Assembly: GCA_025602915.1 (NCBI GenBank)
Contig: JAHLJZ010000182.1
Coordinates: forward strand, 1-12,936
Reading direction: 5' to 3'
Source of the DNA: Paraphysoderma sedebokerense
Lineage: Eukaryota; Blastocladiomycota; Physodermatomycetes; Physodermatales; Physodermataceae
DNA: 12,936 nucleotides
The position numbers and the translations under genes were made by a program. Position 1 is the first letter of the stretch. The number at the start of each line of letters is the position of its first letter. Below are positions 1 to 10,833 of this stretch, in pieces. Under the pieces are notes generated by a model that saw only the letters and a list, made by a program, of their open reading frames with translations, had not been told where the DNA came from and did no database searches.

Positions 1-1823
1 ACTTCCGGATCGACGTAGTACTTGTCATCATGTAATCCGTGAAGGATGGAGATAAGATTGTACACTCGAGATGTGAAGCCCGCCAACTCGGCGAGTTCTT
101 TGTACGAGTACATAATTCTACCACCCGCGTCGGCAAGGGAAATTAACAAACGCTTGTTAGTGATAAAACCTTGTGTTCGTGATCCGGTTTTGTTTGAGGC
201 CGACGGAACGGATGCGGGAAGTTCAGGTTGATTCGAAGACCCGAGTGCCGCAATAGCGATACCAGAGTCGGTAGAAGAGGATGAAGATGTTGATCGATCT
301 CCTAGGCCTGCCCATTCAGGGAAAAATACGGGGACAGCGCAAACTCCAAGACCTACGGCTGACCAGCAGTACTGTGATCAATAGCATGACAAGAAGTCAA
401 TCATCAGTTCTACGTATGAAACCAAGCAAAGTAGCCAAAAGTTTGCAAAGAACGAACCTTGATCAAAAAATCTTCAAACATTGCGTAACCAACTCTGACC
501 CTATAAATATTATTCACGTGTCTAATTAAAGCTTTGTACGCCTTGTTCAATATTCCTTCTTCTCTAGGGGCACCGTTATAAAAGCAAATTTCTTCACAAT
601 TGGTTATTAACCTAGAATGAGCAGCTCTGAAATCTCCTTCCAACTTTGCTTCCTCGGCGGCCATTTTACCGAACGGTGGAGTGACAGCTCGAAGAAGTTT
701 AGCAGTGATGTAGTAATTGACAAAGAGACCCGCCATTCCGTAGACTCCGATATGTTTCGCTAATTGATAATTAAAGATGATAATGTCGATGAGAGGTTTG
801 CCGACGTTGCTGTAGAGGGATGAAACTGTGTCACAAAATCGACCGATATCGGTGGTGATGAATCTGTCAAAAGATACAGTTAGTGCCAGGTGTATAAAAC
901 GTAGTATTTGAATATGAATGTAATAAGTTGAAAATGGGAAACCAAAACTAACTGATCCGGGCTTTCAATTCTTGAATCGAGGTTCAATATTTTATAATAC
1001 GTCAATTTATCATTCAAATATAAATCGTGAACATATCTCGTTAACCGAGTTCGAAACGCTATCGATATTTTCTAAATTATCACAAAAATTAATTCCAAAA
1101 AAAGGAACGAAATTAAAGCCGTCAGCACTCTTGAGCTGAAGAACACAGACAACCGGAGTGGCTTGTACGTTGCCACAGACGACGGATGAGAGTGAGTAGA
1201 CGTACAGATTGGAAATATCGTAACATAGAGTTGGTGTATGTAGCTGGGAGTGCTATAGCAAACCAATATCCTAATCCTTTTATAAATTCTTTGGGATTCG
1301 CAGCTACCAAGTCTCGCACAATACGTCCTACAGGGGTGGAACGATGAGTGTTCAATTTAATGAAGAAACTATCATTTTACCTTGAAATTGAATATATAAT
1401 GTGTATAATAGAATTGGAAACTGAAATATATAACAAACCATCAATCTTGGCCACAACCACACTCAACCAAGTTCTCAAAAGCAAGAATACGGTATGCGCA
1501 AGGATCAACCCTATTTCCTTGCTTCGTAAACTGGGAATACATATCCGAAGCACAGCTTTTAATTGTCGCCAGAATTCTTTATTCACTGCTACCTTTTGCT
1601 TTGGATCTGACTGTTTGGAGAATAAATATTTCAAGTCATTTTGTGTAGGGTTGGGGGTAGAAGTTGAAGAGGTCGAGGACTGTTTTGATTTTGGCGTGGG
1701 CTTGCGTTGATGACGGAGGACGGCGTATGCGACGGAAGATGCGACGAGGATGGGAAGCACGGACTGTTTCTTGTGGGAGTGGAAGGATTTGATGAGTGTT
1801 GCGATGAGGGTTGGGGATGACAT
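1..1823 (-). CDS. Peroxisomal ABC half-transporter, ABCD/Pxa family (3' end cut by window edge)
   Basis: ABCD proteins import very-long-chain acyl-CoAs into peroxisomes for beta-oxidation and work as dimers of half-transporters. Five exons fit: 1823-1439, 1327-1206, 1071-953, 863-458 and 371-1, giving 467 residues before the edge; all four introns are GT-AG and keep phase. Recognisable family features are the N-terminal transmembrane region ([13 protein letters not shown] across exons 1-2, [16 protein letters not shown]), [24 protein letters not shown], the ABCD EAA-like motif at residues about 280-303 ([16 protein letters not shown]), and the segment [20 protein letters not shown] (about 414-433) followed by a [16 protein letters not shown] stretch. 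A serine-rich insert (about 371-378 and onward) lies between the last membrane segment and ITNKRLL. The nucleotide-binding domain lies outside the window. The start is the first ATG of the open frame. Whether it is the Pxa1 or Pxa2 partner cannot be decided here. Confidence 0.93.
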
Positions 1824-1835
1824 TGGATGGTGGAT

Positions 1836-1856
1836 GAGGAATGAGGAATGAGGAAT
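1836..1856. repeat. GAGGAAT heptamer, three perfect tandem copies
   Basis: Three perfect copies of GAGGAAT, with a degenerate continuation (GAAGGAA), lie 13 to 33 bases upstream of the ABC transporter ATG. On the transcribed sense strand this reads as a pyrimidine-rich ATTCCTC leader, so the repeat probably lies in the 5' UTR or core promoter. A function is not shown. Confidence 0.8.
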
Positions 1857-2061
1857 GAAGGAACCACGGCCGCTCGAAAATGAATCTTTTCACGTAAAAT
1901 CAGCCCACATGAAAATTGCTCATTCATACACTTTACAATATTCATTCTTGTTTTGCATCATATATATTAAATTTTTAAACTCCTAGCACTTTGTATTCAA
2001 AATAGGATTCAATTTTTATGACAAAATCATATTTTAAACCCCGTAGTATGAATCTCATGGT

Positions 2062-3353
2062 TTAATACCGACTTCTCCTCCGCCCAGGTGACCGTGACCT
2101 TGACCTTGACCTTCTCCTATCCTTCCTTCGATCTTCATCTCGTTCTTCATAGTCTCTACGACCGCTACTATATCTCCTGCTATCATAATCCCGCTCCCGC
2201 TCTCTATCTCGATTCCGCTCCCTGTCTCGTTCGCCTTCCCGGGGACGATCTTCATATTCGTTTCTATACTTCCTCACACTACTATCCGACTCTGAATCCG
2301 AATCATGTCGTCTCCTTTTCTTTTCTTTCTTTTCCTTCTTTTCCTTCCGCTTCTTTTTTCGATCTTTGTCATCACTGCTATACCCATCTTCACGATCTTT
2401 ATCCTTTCGTTTCTTTTTCTTCTTTGATTTATCCTTCTTGTCTTTTTTCTTATCCTTCTTTGATGTGCTGCTCCCCCCTTGCCTTGATTCACCCTGAACG
2501 ATTCCTTGTCGTTGATCAAATTCATGATCTAGTTCTGCAGTATCAGTGACAGGAACCCAATCGTCGTTATTGGTTCCTTCGATCCGAGTTGTCGTTTCGG
2601 GGGCTATCAGCGGTCGTAGTCTATACAAGATCCATTCATCATTAAATATTCATTTCATTTCATCACAATGCACCTCAAACTGAAATAAACCGAAACAATG
2701 ATACCAAATAAAGTTTGCGAACAAAACATACCTTCCGTAACCAAGACCTTTCCCGCCAGCCTCACCTTGACCATCATCTTCCATTTCATCTTGTCTGTTT
2801 TTCATAATCTTGTTCAACTCTTCCTGAGCAGCTTCTGTTTGAGTTTCCCGTTTGGGTGGTTTAAGTCCCCTAAATGAATTGTCAAATTGCCAACACATGC
2901 AATAGAACCTCTCGTTAGCCTTCAGGATACTTTATCTCCTCCGTCAGACAACACCAGCAAAGCATTTTCGAAGGGAGAACGGATATAAAGTAAAGTGAAT
3001 ACAAGAAGGCATACAAAGCAATCATCATAGCCTCTTCTTCGGCATTCTTCACAGTTTCTAATTCTTTAGCTTTGGCTTTCCGAATCTCTTGCATCTCTTC
3101 TTCCGATTTATCCTTGGAATACCATAATAAATCCTTCCCTTGCTGCCACCGCCCTATAGGAGCCATGACACTATGACCGAGATAATTTTGCCGATGTTTG
3201 TCCCCTTTGACATCTGTTTGTTATGTGAGTGGAGTGAGGGAATGACGGTAAGTATCCGGAATTGAGATAGACGATGGGCTGAATGAATTTGGTACCTTCC
3301 CAACTGAATTGGTCTCTTCCACCTCTGACACCGCCTCTAGATGGATGAAACAT
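2062..3353 (-). CDS. MMTAG2: MMTAG2 family protein with Lys-rich and SR-type tail
   Basis: Homologue of human multiple myeloma tumor-associated protein 2 (C1orf35), a conserved protein of poorly known, probably nuclear, function. Four exons, 3353-3296, 3213-3015, 2869-2732 and 2620-2062, join in phase to 317 residues; introns are 82, 145 and 111 nt, all GT-AG. The N terminus MFHPSRGGVRGGRDQFSWED, followed by VKGDKHRQNYLGHSVMAPIG and RWQQGKDLLWY, is diagnostic of the Mmtag domain (about residues 1-90), which ends with EEEAMMIALGLKPPKR spanning the second intron. After GGKGLGYGRLRPLIAP the protein becomes low-complexity: lysine-rich (about 185-234), a DRER-rich stretch (about 259-275), and a C-terminal SRSRSRSPGRRRSRY tail (303-317). 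The tail resembles SR-protein RS domains, hinting at RNA processing, but that is inference. The human protein is about 263 residues, so the tail here is long. Confidence 0.9.
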
Positions 3354-3632
3354 AGATGGATATTTATAATTGTGCTAGATTGAGTGGTAGCTGTTGCGAC
3401 GGTTTTGAATGTAGCTGTAGTTTGTAGTTGTTGATTCAGATAGAAGTAATCCCAGTTGAACAGATTCATCAGTCGCACTCGCACAATTCATTCCTCAGTG
3501 GCTGAATTTGAACAATTCCCCTTCAACATTTTTTTTTATTTTTGCTTCAAAACTACATTACATATATACATCTGAATTGATATGCCACATTAAACCGGAA
3601 ATATTATTCTACTCAATTATTTAACGTCTGCA
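3354..3632. promoter_or_regulatory. Divergent promoter region between MMTAG2 and mitochondrial TrpRS genes
   Basis: The two start codons face away from each other across 279 bases, so both core promoters must lie here or overlap the 5' UTRs. The stretch is AT-rich, with T-tracts near 3529-3545, but I see no clean TATA box or palindromic factor site. Confidence 0.4.
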
Positions 3633-5464
<1,832 letters not shown>

Positions 5465-5866
5465 AGCCAACTGTTTGGAGAGTAAGAATGTAGATTGTAT
5501 TTAAGTAGTGGCAAAGACTTCATTATTCACATAATACAATACTTTATTTTTTACTTCGCAATAATAACTTCTAGATACATTCCCAGATCATTTTAATACA
5601 TGTATTCTTTTTATGTTGGGAAGAAAGATGTAAGCTTATATATATACATTTCGGATGACACATGAACAAAATAATAGAATGAAAGTATAGAATTAAATAG
5701 GAATCGTCAAATTATTCTTTTTCGACTTTGATTATGGAGGAAAACCCAGACGCATTATCAACACCAAAATTTCCAGTAGTGAACATCATAATTAAGATTC
5801 TATGTCGTGCGCCCCGTTTCTCGAACGGTCAATAAAGTGAGAATATACCGGTAGTTGATTAAACAA
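5465..5866. other. Intergenic region between convergent genes
   Basis: About 400 AT-rich bases separate the stops of the TrpRS gene (plus) and the unidentified gene 4 (minus). It must hold both 3' ends. Candidate poly(A) elements are TTTATT near 5543 (minus-strand AATAAA-type) and AATAAA near 5831 (plus). No open frame or RNA gene is recognisable. Confidence 0.6.
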
Positions 5867-6904
5867 TTAGCGGCCCAAAACCAGTAGTTTGTCTTTAGTT
5901 TCTTCATGCTGCGACTGAGATTGCGTCGGTAATTTAGATGGTAAAGCCGATTCAGCTTCGTAAGTCGCGAATTTACATAATTTAAGTTTTACATTAGCAA
6001 ATTGATCTTTTAATTTCAATTTTGGAGTACAGCGAGCGTTCTCAGTTGGATTCAAAAATGCAGCAGCATAATTTAGGTTGTTTGTTTTTGAAGGAGATGG
6101 AGGAGGTGCCTGGGGGGATTCAAGATGGCCGAAGCCGGTTGGGTTCATTGTGATTTGATTCTGACGTGGCAACTGTGAACGAGTGTAAGACGCGGTTGAG
6201 GTTGACGAGGAAGGAATGGGTAGAGGCAACGATAGACATCTTTTGGGAGATACTGAAGATGAGGATGAAGATGGACTGTTAGACAAGATATAGCTGGTGT
6301 TGTCCCGGTGAGAGACTTCAAAGATATCTTGGTATGTGTATGATCCGCTCAAGTTGTTACCATCGTCTAGGTCATAATAATCTTCGACATCAGGGTCAGT
6401 CATCGTCTCCGAGGTTGATGAGTACCCATCCATATCAATATCCATTTCGGAGTTTACTGGTGTATCGTCGTCCATGTCAGAGTCATTTTGGGCTGTTGGA
6501 TCCAGGTAGAGTCGCTTTGAGACTGGGCAAGAGGGTGTATGCGATCGAAAATGATTCGCATTGAGGTAAGGAGAGGATCTGAGAGCTCTTTTGTTTGATT
6601 TGGTGTTATGAATGCTATCCAATTGCTGAGATTGAGATTGCTGCAGCCGCATTTGTTCCATCATTTCGATGGTCGAGTCCTCGGACAAGGCGAATTCCAG
6701 CTCGTGTAGTTTGGACAAGAGGTTTGAGGGGGTGAAGTCAGCGAGTGGACGAGATTGATAGGAGGATTGGACTGAGGAAGAAGGGGAGTTGGGAGGAGGT
6801 GTAGGGAAGCGATGGATGGCGTGGTGGTGGTGGTTGTGGGGGTGATGACGACGGGGGATGGAGGTAGCTGCGGCGGGAGCGGGGATGGGGTGATGGATTT
6901 CCAT
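5867..6904 (-). CDS. Unidentified low-complexity S/TP-rich protein (possible Whi5/Nrm1-like regulator)
   Basis: Intronless frame of 345 residues; I do not recognise a full-length family. The N terminus has a His-rich run (16-31) and a TPPPNSP cluster, followed by a likely helix LADFTPSNLLSKLHELEFAL (54-73). Residues 84-95 are Gln/Ser-rich, about 141-182 form an acidic Asp/Ser/Met region, and 210-219 is a serine run. At least ten S/T-P sites occur, including two full CDK-type sites, SPKR (219-222) and SPSK (270-273). Near the C terminus, FANVKLKLCKFATYEAE (302-318) is a basic-hydrophobic segment that faintly resembles the short motif of Whi5/Nrm1 transcriptional repressors. A TATA box about 107 bases upstream and a pyrimidine-rich leader support the chosen ATG. 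Reality of the gene is likely; any function is speculative. It has no membrane segment or signal peptide. Confidence 0.75.
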   Translation of the reverse strand: MEIHHPIPAPAAATSIPRRHHPHNHHHHAIHRFPTPPPNSPSSSVQSSYQSRPLADFTPSNLLSKLHELEFALSEDSTIEMMEQMRLQQSQSQQLDSIHNTKSNKRALRSSPYLNANHFRSHTPSCPVSKRLYLDPTAQNDSDMDDDTPVNSEMDIDMDGYSSTSETMTDPDVEDYYDLDDGNNLSGSYTYQDIFEVSHRDNTSYILSNSPSSSSSSVSPKRCLSLPLPIPSSSTSTASYTRSQLPRQNQITMNPTGFGHLESPQAPPPSPSKTNNLNYAAAFLNPTENARCTPKLKLKDQFANVKLKLCKFATYEAESALPSKLPTQSQSQHEETKDKLLVLGR

Positions 6905-7010
6905 AGTGTTTGTAGAGTAGAGCGTGAGTGCTGTATAGAGTGAGTGAGTTGTAGTAGAAGTGAGTGGTGTAGTGAGGTAGAGTGAGAGGGAGGGAGGGGG
7001 AGTGCGAGGG

Positions 7011-7018
7011 TTTATATA
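7011..7018 (-). promoter_or_regulatory. TATA box of gene 4
   Basis: TATATAAA on the minus strand, about 107 bases before the ATG of the 345-residue frame. The interval between them is strongly pyrimidine-rich on the sense strand with few G residues, like a fungal 5' leader. Confidence 0.65.
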
Positions 7019-7113
7019 GGGGCGAACGACGGCTCAGCCCAAGTGGCCGCAAGAGGGAATTCAAGTGGGCGTTGAAATTTCAAATCTGCCGCTCCCTGCC
7101 GTTCCCTCGTTTG

Positions 7114-7142
7114 TTGCCGTGACGTGGCAATTCTGGCAATTC
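7114..7142. promoter_or_regulatory. CRE-like half-site in an inverted repeat, upstream of gene 4
   Basis: TTGCC and GGCAA (7114-7118 and 7126-7130) form an inverted repeat around GTGACGT, which includes the bZIP-type half-site TGACGT (7120-7125). GGCAATTC is then repeated directly at 7126-7133 and 7135-7142. The site lies about 100 bases upstream of the TATA box. Regulatory role is inferred from position and symmetry only. Confidence 0.35.
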
Positions 7143-8751
7143 CACTCTGCACTCCACACACCACACTACATACATACTCCACACGCATATATCCACTTAT
7201 TGAATAAAGTATTTCCCTTTTGAATGCTGAATGCTATTTTTGGTCTGTATCTATAAGTAATCTACCCTCTGACCACATCCGCTCAAGCAGTTAGCAATCC
7301 GCGTCGAGTCGAAAGTTGAAACGGTATGACTCAACCGTGCTCGTCCCTCTCAAATCTTGTGTCGGGTTTGATGATGTTTGATGCTTGACTCTTCTGATGA
7401 TACCCCAGACATCTCCCGGCCTTTGTTCTGCCCTGTGTAATGAGTAATGTATTTCATCCTTTCTGCATCGATTCTTTGTAATCCACGTTACAATTGTAAA
7501 TCACCGTTATACAACTCTTATACATGGACGCTCAGACGTGGATTCGTTTATCTTTTGCAACTCCTGGAGTCACTTCACAGCCACACTCACCTTCCGTTGA
7601 TCAAACATCTCCCAAATTATGTAACTTGCAAATTTGCAAACTTGGCATATATTTTAGCTGTCATCGATCATTTAACGGCATACGGTTTTCCAGTTTCCAT
7701 ATTGGGGAAATCAAGACACCTGTAATTTACCCGTTGATATTATGAGTTTGTCATCGGCAAAGAATTTTCAAAACTATACTGAGTTCAAATCACACTTTCC
7801 ACACATACTTCACAATTTCACTCACAGCCAAGCCACGACACCAGTTTCACGAAGCGTCCAAACATCTGCTCATGCTGTCCGACAAAGACCGCTCCCAGCA
7901 TCCAAATTCCAACGTACAAAATTTTCAGGGCGTATCAGATACGCTTTGGTCGCGTTTTGCTGATAAGAACTTGGATCAAGTGAATCAGTGATGTACAAAT
8001 TTACATGCCTTCAAAATTGATGACGTTGACATCACTTTGACGTTTTGATTTCTGTTGATTTCCCAAATAATCCCAATTTCATAGACATAAAATATTAAAA
8101 ACTAAACCACGTTACCACAATTATTCACGTCTCACGATTCGATGGATTTGCACAATTTATGTTTCGAAACTTGATTCAAAAATTCAGCATCAAACCATCT
8201 TGGCTCACGAACTCATTATTCGCAATTTTACAATTATGACCCCAACACAAACAGGACACAAAGTAATTACAAACTAACACAGTTGAAACCTTGAGACTTC
8301 AACACTCGAGTCTTCGGCAGCCTCATCATTTCGGATTTCCTACGGTCTGATTGTATCTGAATCTGTTTGAGCAGTTTGACCTCTCTCAATACAACTCACC
8401 AACTGACCCACAAACCCATATAGTCACTCTTCGGTTTAACCTTCATTCCCAAATCTCAATTCAATTGATATTCCTCATACATGCATCTTTTCCACTCCAA
8501 CGCAAAGTCAATCCATGGTTCACTCCAAAGTCCAAGCCTATATCTTTTATAGGTACTTGTTCTGAGAAGTACTCGGTCCGTTGTCGCCGCCACTGTTTGC
8601 GCTGTGTATCTTCGTCCTTCATTCCGTTTACGCACCTTCAGTTACAGAACCTACCCGTTTCTTCGTCCGCCGTTGACCTTCGAGCTGGAGGGTTTAAAAG
8701 TTTTAAGGTTATTTTAGTACTGATTTACGTATGGAACCTCGTGACCACCAC
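7143..8751. other. Long stretch without a supported gene
   Basis: About 1.6 kb with no recognisable protein family or RNA on either strand. The minus strand has no frame above 60 codons. Plus-strand frames are short and unfamiliar: 73 codons from an ATG at 7742, and an overlapping frame open from 7746 to 7991 with an internal ATG at 7872. The frame at 8351-8761 starts without ATG and runs into the tRNA. TGACGT hexamers occur at 8021 and 8038. It may hold the promoter of gene 4, sequence upstream of the tRNA, and possibly a noncoding transcript, but nothing proves one. Confidence 0.5.
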
Positions 8752-8824
8752 GGGACATTAGTTTAGTCGGTAGAACGTCAGTCTCATAATCTGAAGGTCG
8801 TGAGTTCGAGTCTCACATGTCCCA
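8752..8824 (+). tRNA. tRNA-Met (CAT), elongator type
   Basis: A complete cloverleaf without an intron. The acceptor pairs GGGACAT (8752-8758) with ATGTCCC (8817-8823), with A8824 as discriminator. The D stem is GTTT/GAAC. The anticodon arm is TCAGT-CTCATAA-TCTGA with anticodon CAT at 8785-8787 and one T-T mismatch closing the loop. The T arm is GTGAG-TTCGAGT-CTCAC. The GTCAGTCTCATAATCTGAAG core is the eukaryotic elongator tRNA-Met pattern, not the initiator. The internal A and B boxes are present, and CCA is not encoded, as expected for a nuclear gene. Confidence 0.95.
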
Positions 8825-9144
8825 TCTCACGAAATTCATGTATATGCCTCCGATCCAATTTTCTTTTGCGTCTCATTCCTTGCGATCTCGCTTACACCAG
8901 TTGCATTTTATGGTGAGTTCGATCGATTGTTAGACTAGTGATCACTCCCCTCGAGTCTCCGTTTTGATCGCAATGGTCTTTATTGATTTTTATATCAGAA
9001 ATGTACAAACTGATACACTATCCGCTTTTATTTTGTGTTTCCAACATGTACTATTGATGCAGAATTCATATATTCATTCGCGACACTCTGCTATTTTTGA
9101 CAATACAAGTCGGAGTTCGCCTGAAGGACGATCAAAAACAGGAA
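8825..9144. other. Intergenic region between tRNA-Met and the hydrolase gene
   Basis: About 320 bases. Its left end holds the Pol III terminator and its right end must hold the 3' UTR of the minus-strand hydrolase. No further gene is visible. Confidence 0.5.
8859..8867 (+). terminator. RNA polymerase III terminator of tRNA-Met
   Basis: TTTTCTTTT lies about 35 bases after the mature tRNA end and is the first T-run of four or more downstream. The spacing is somewhat long, so the trailer would be about 35 nt. Confidence 0.55.
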
Positions 9145-10362
9145 TTATTCCTCCCTGGCTCTCATTTGGCCCTCCGCTTGAGGTTTGGATTTGACGAGAT
9201 ATGTTTTTGACCATTGTGACGCCAAATCGGCAACTTTTTCCAAGCATCCTTTTTAAACGTGGAATGAATTATTTTCTGATAATGATGGTGGAATACAAAT
9301 GAATGATTGCAACATTTACCTGGTTCTTCGAATAAATGTGTGGCTCCTACATCAATGAGACAAGTTTGTCGTCAGTAAAACGTCATGGCTCATGCTATCC
9401 AAATCACCTCTAAGAAGTAACCAGCTCTGAAAATCAAAAAACCATAACCTGGAACAATCTCCATTTTCTTAATTTCAGTTTTCAACATTCTTTCGACTCC
9501 TCTGTTTAAATCAATCACGACGTCGTCTCGACCACCTACTATAAGTAACACTGGACACCGGACGTTGTCAAAAACAGCTTGGGGAACTAAATCCGGTCTA
9601 CCGCCGCGTGAAATGACGAGGTTGACGTGATCGGGGCGAGCGAAAGCACCCATCTAGGTTACGGTTACAAAGTTAATATCTATCGTGACCAGTTTTTCTG
9701 AGGAGGAAAAAGCAGGTGTATACCAAAGCAGCGGCAGCACCTGCAAAAGTAAAGGAATGTGTGGTGAAGGTATCAGTTACATAAAGCAAGTCCGAGATGA
9801 AAGCGGGAATAGAGCATACCAGTTGAAGCTCCGAATAATCCGAGCGGCATGTTGGTAGTTTTAGGATCATTGTGAAGATAATCAATCGTAGCGACGACTC
9901 TTTTTGACAGTAATTCTACAGAATTCCAAAATCCTAGTTAGTAACGTTTTACTTGAAATCATTGGCGCGAGCTAAACAAATATTGAGGTTACCAATGTCG
10001 AATCGAAGATGTCTAGTGATATTATCGATGTCTTCTTCATCAGGGGTGAGAAGATCATACAATAAAGTACCCACACCTTCTTGTCGTAATCTCCTTGCTA
10101 CGTACTGCAGTCATACACATAGTCAGTACTAATACGAGGTCAACCGGTTCATGCAAGCACATGCGTGGGCAAATGTCATCTTGTTCAATAAGAACGATAC
10201 AGCATTTACCTGATTACGGGAGCTGAATCGGCTGCTGCCGCTACCATGCACGAAAACTGCAATCCCTTTGTTCGGATCCGATGGCATAAACAGCTCACCG
10301 GGAAGAAATATTGGACCGCGATCAGTATGGTGGACGGGAATTTTAATGTCGAATTGTGCCAT
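9145..10362 (-). CDS. Alpha/beta hydrolase, dienelactone-hydrolase-like family
   Basis: Predicted serine hydrolase of the bacterial-type DLH-like group (in bacteria sometimes fused to phosphoribosyltransferase domains); the substrate is unknown. Seven exons, 10362-10210, 10104-9993, 9915-9820, 9740-9724, 9653-9449, 9346-9320 and 9248-9145, join in phase to 237 residues. Family landmarks: VFVHGSGSSR (36-45, oxyanion region), LLYDLLTPDEED, LRFDI, FGASTGAAAAL with nucleophile Ser119, ISRGGRPDLV, LLIVGGRDDVV with Asp169, and GATHLFEEPG with His198, so the triad is complete. The six introns are 70-105 nt, all GT-AG; intron 2 has a perfect TACTAAC branch site (9937-9943). Exons of 17 and 27 nt are unusually small. 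No signal peptide or membrane segment is visible, suggesting a cytosolic enzyme. It shares a 471-bp promoter region with the Stm1-like gene. Confidence 0.9.
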
Positions 10363-10470
10363 GATGTATCGGTAAGGGGAATTAGATCAAGTGGTGGGTT
10401 GGAGGGTACGTTTGGACAAGGTGTATTCTTAAATGTGCCGCATTTACCACATCATTAGGTATAGTTACCG

Positions 10471-10478
10471 TGACGTCA
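10471..10478. promoter_or_regulatory. Perfect palindromic CRE, TGACGTCA
   Basis: A full 8-bp ATF/CREB consensus lies 109 bases before the hydrolase ATG and 356 bases before the Stm1-like ATG. Fungal bZIP factors of this class respond to stress and nutrients; which gene it serves cannot be told from sequence. Confidence 0.55.
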
Positions 10479-10722
10479 CAAGAAGCTCGTTTGCTCTATT
10501 CCTCTTTTGACAATTGGGCGGTGTTGAGTTGGATGCGGTCAAGATCCCTCTTGTAACCTCCGAGACAGTGTTGCGTGGTGCTTTCGGCCGGTCAAGACTA
10601 CACAATGTATTTTTATGAAGAGAGTATTTATTTTTAAATTGTATTTTGTATTTTTCCATTTTGCGGAGACAATAAAAAGTAGTCAAAAGCACAAAATAGG
10701 CGTATACGGTGAACATCACGAA

Positions 10723-10730
10723 CCACGTGG
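10723..10730. promoter_or_regulatory. CCACGTGG palindrome (E-box/G-box type)
   Basis: An 8-bp palindrome around CACGTG, the core bound by bHLH factors such as Cbf1 and Pho4 in yeasts, 104 bases before the Stm1-like ATG. Its role is inferred from position. Confidence 0.4.
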
Positions 10731-10782
10731 CGCTGTTCCTCCCCTTCCCCACCATCCCAACGGCCTAGGAGACCACTTCTGT

Positions 10783-10790
10783 TGACGTCT
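10783..10790 (+). promoter_or_regulatory. CRE-like site TGACGTCT
   Basis: Matches the palindromic CRE at seven of eight positions and lies 44 bases before the Stm1-like ATG, so it could be in the 5' UTR or at the transcription start. Confidence 0.3.
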
Positions 10791-10833
10791 CGAATATCCA
10801 TCCATCGACCAGCAGCACACATCTCAGTCTCAG

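Larger units (their letters stand above)
10363..10833. promoter_or_regulatory. Shared divergent promoter region of hydrolase and Stm1-like genes
   Basis: This 471-bp gap separates two start codons facing away from each other. It contains three symmetric or near-symmetric bZIP/bHLH-type sites, listed separately. The last 50 bases before the Stm1-like ATG are C/A/T-rich, as in a fungal leader. No coding frame here has family support. Confidence 0.55.

Noticed and set aside
2088-2549. 153-codon plus-strand frame opposite MMTAG2
   Set aside because: It is the antisense of the biased Lys/Arg/Ser codons in the MMTAG2 tail exon and matches no family.
7258-7330. Possible minus-strand tRNA around a TTTCGACTC element
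   Set aside because: Acceptor and anticodon stems do not pair, and there is no acceptable A box.
7369-7400. Two TGATGA elements about 27 bases apart, like snoRNA C boxes
   Set aside because: The preceding purine is missing in both, the spacing is short, and no terminal stem or properly placed D box is visible.
8351-8761. 136-codon plus-strand frame before the tRNA
   Set aside because: It begins at a TTG, has no recognisable motif, and runs into the tRNA-Met gene.
9973-9993. A 21-base GT...AG interval that could be read as a tiny intron in the hydrolase gene
   Set aside because: Too short for splicing. A 77-nt intron (9916-9992) with a TACTAAC branch site gives the right frame instead.
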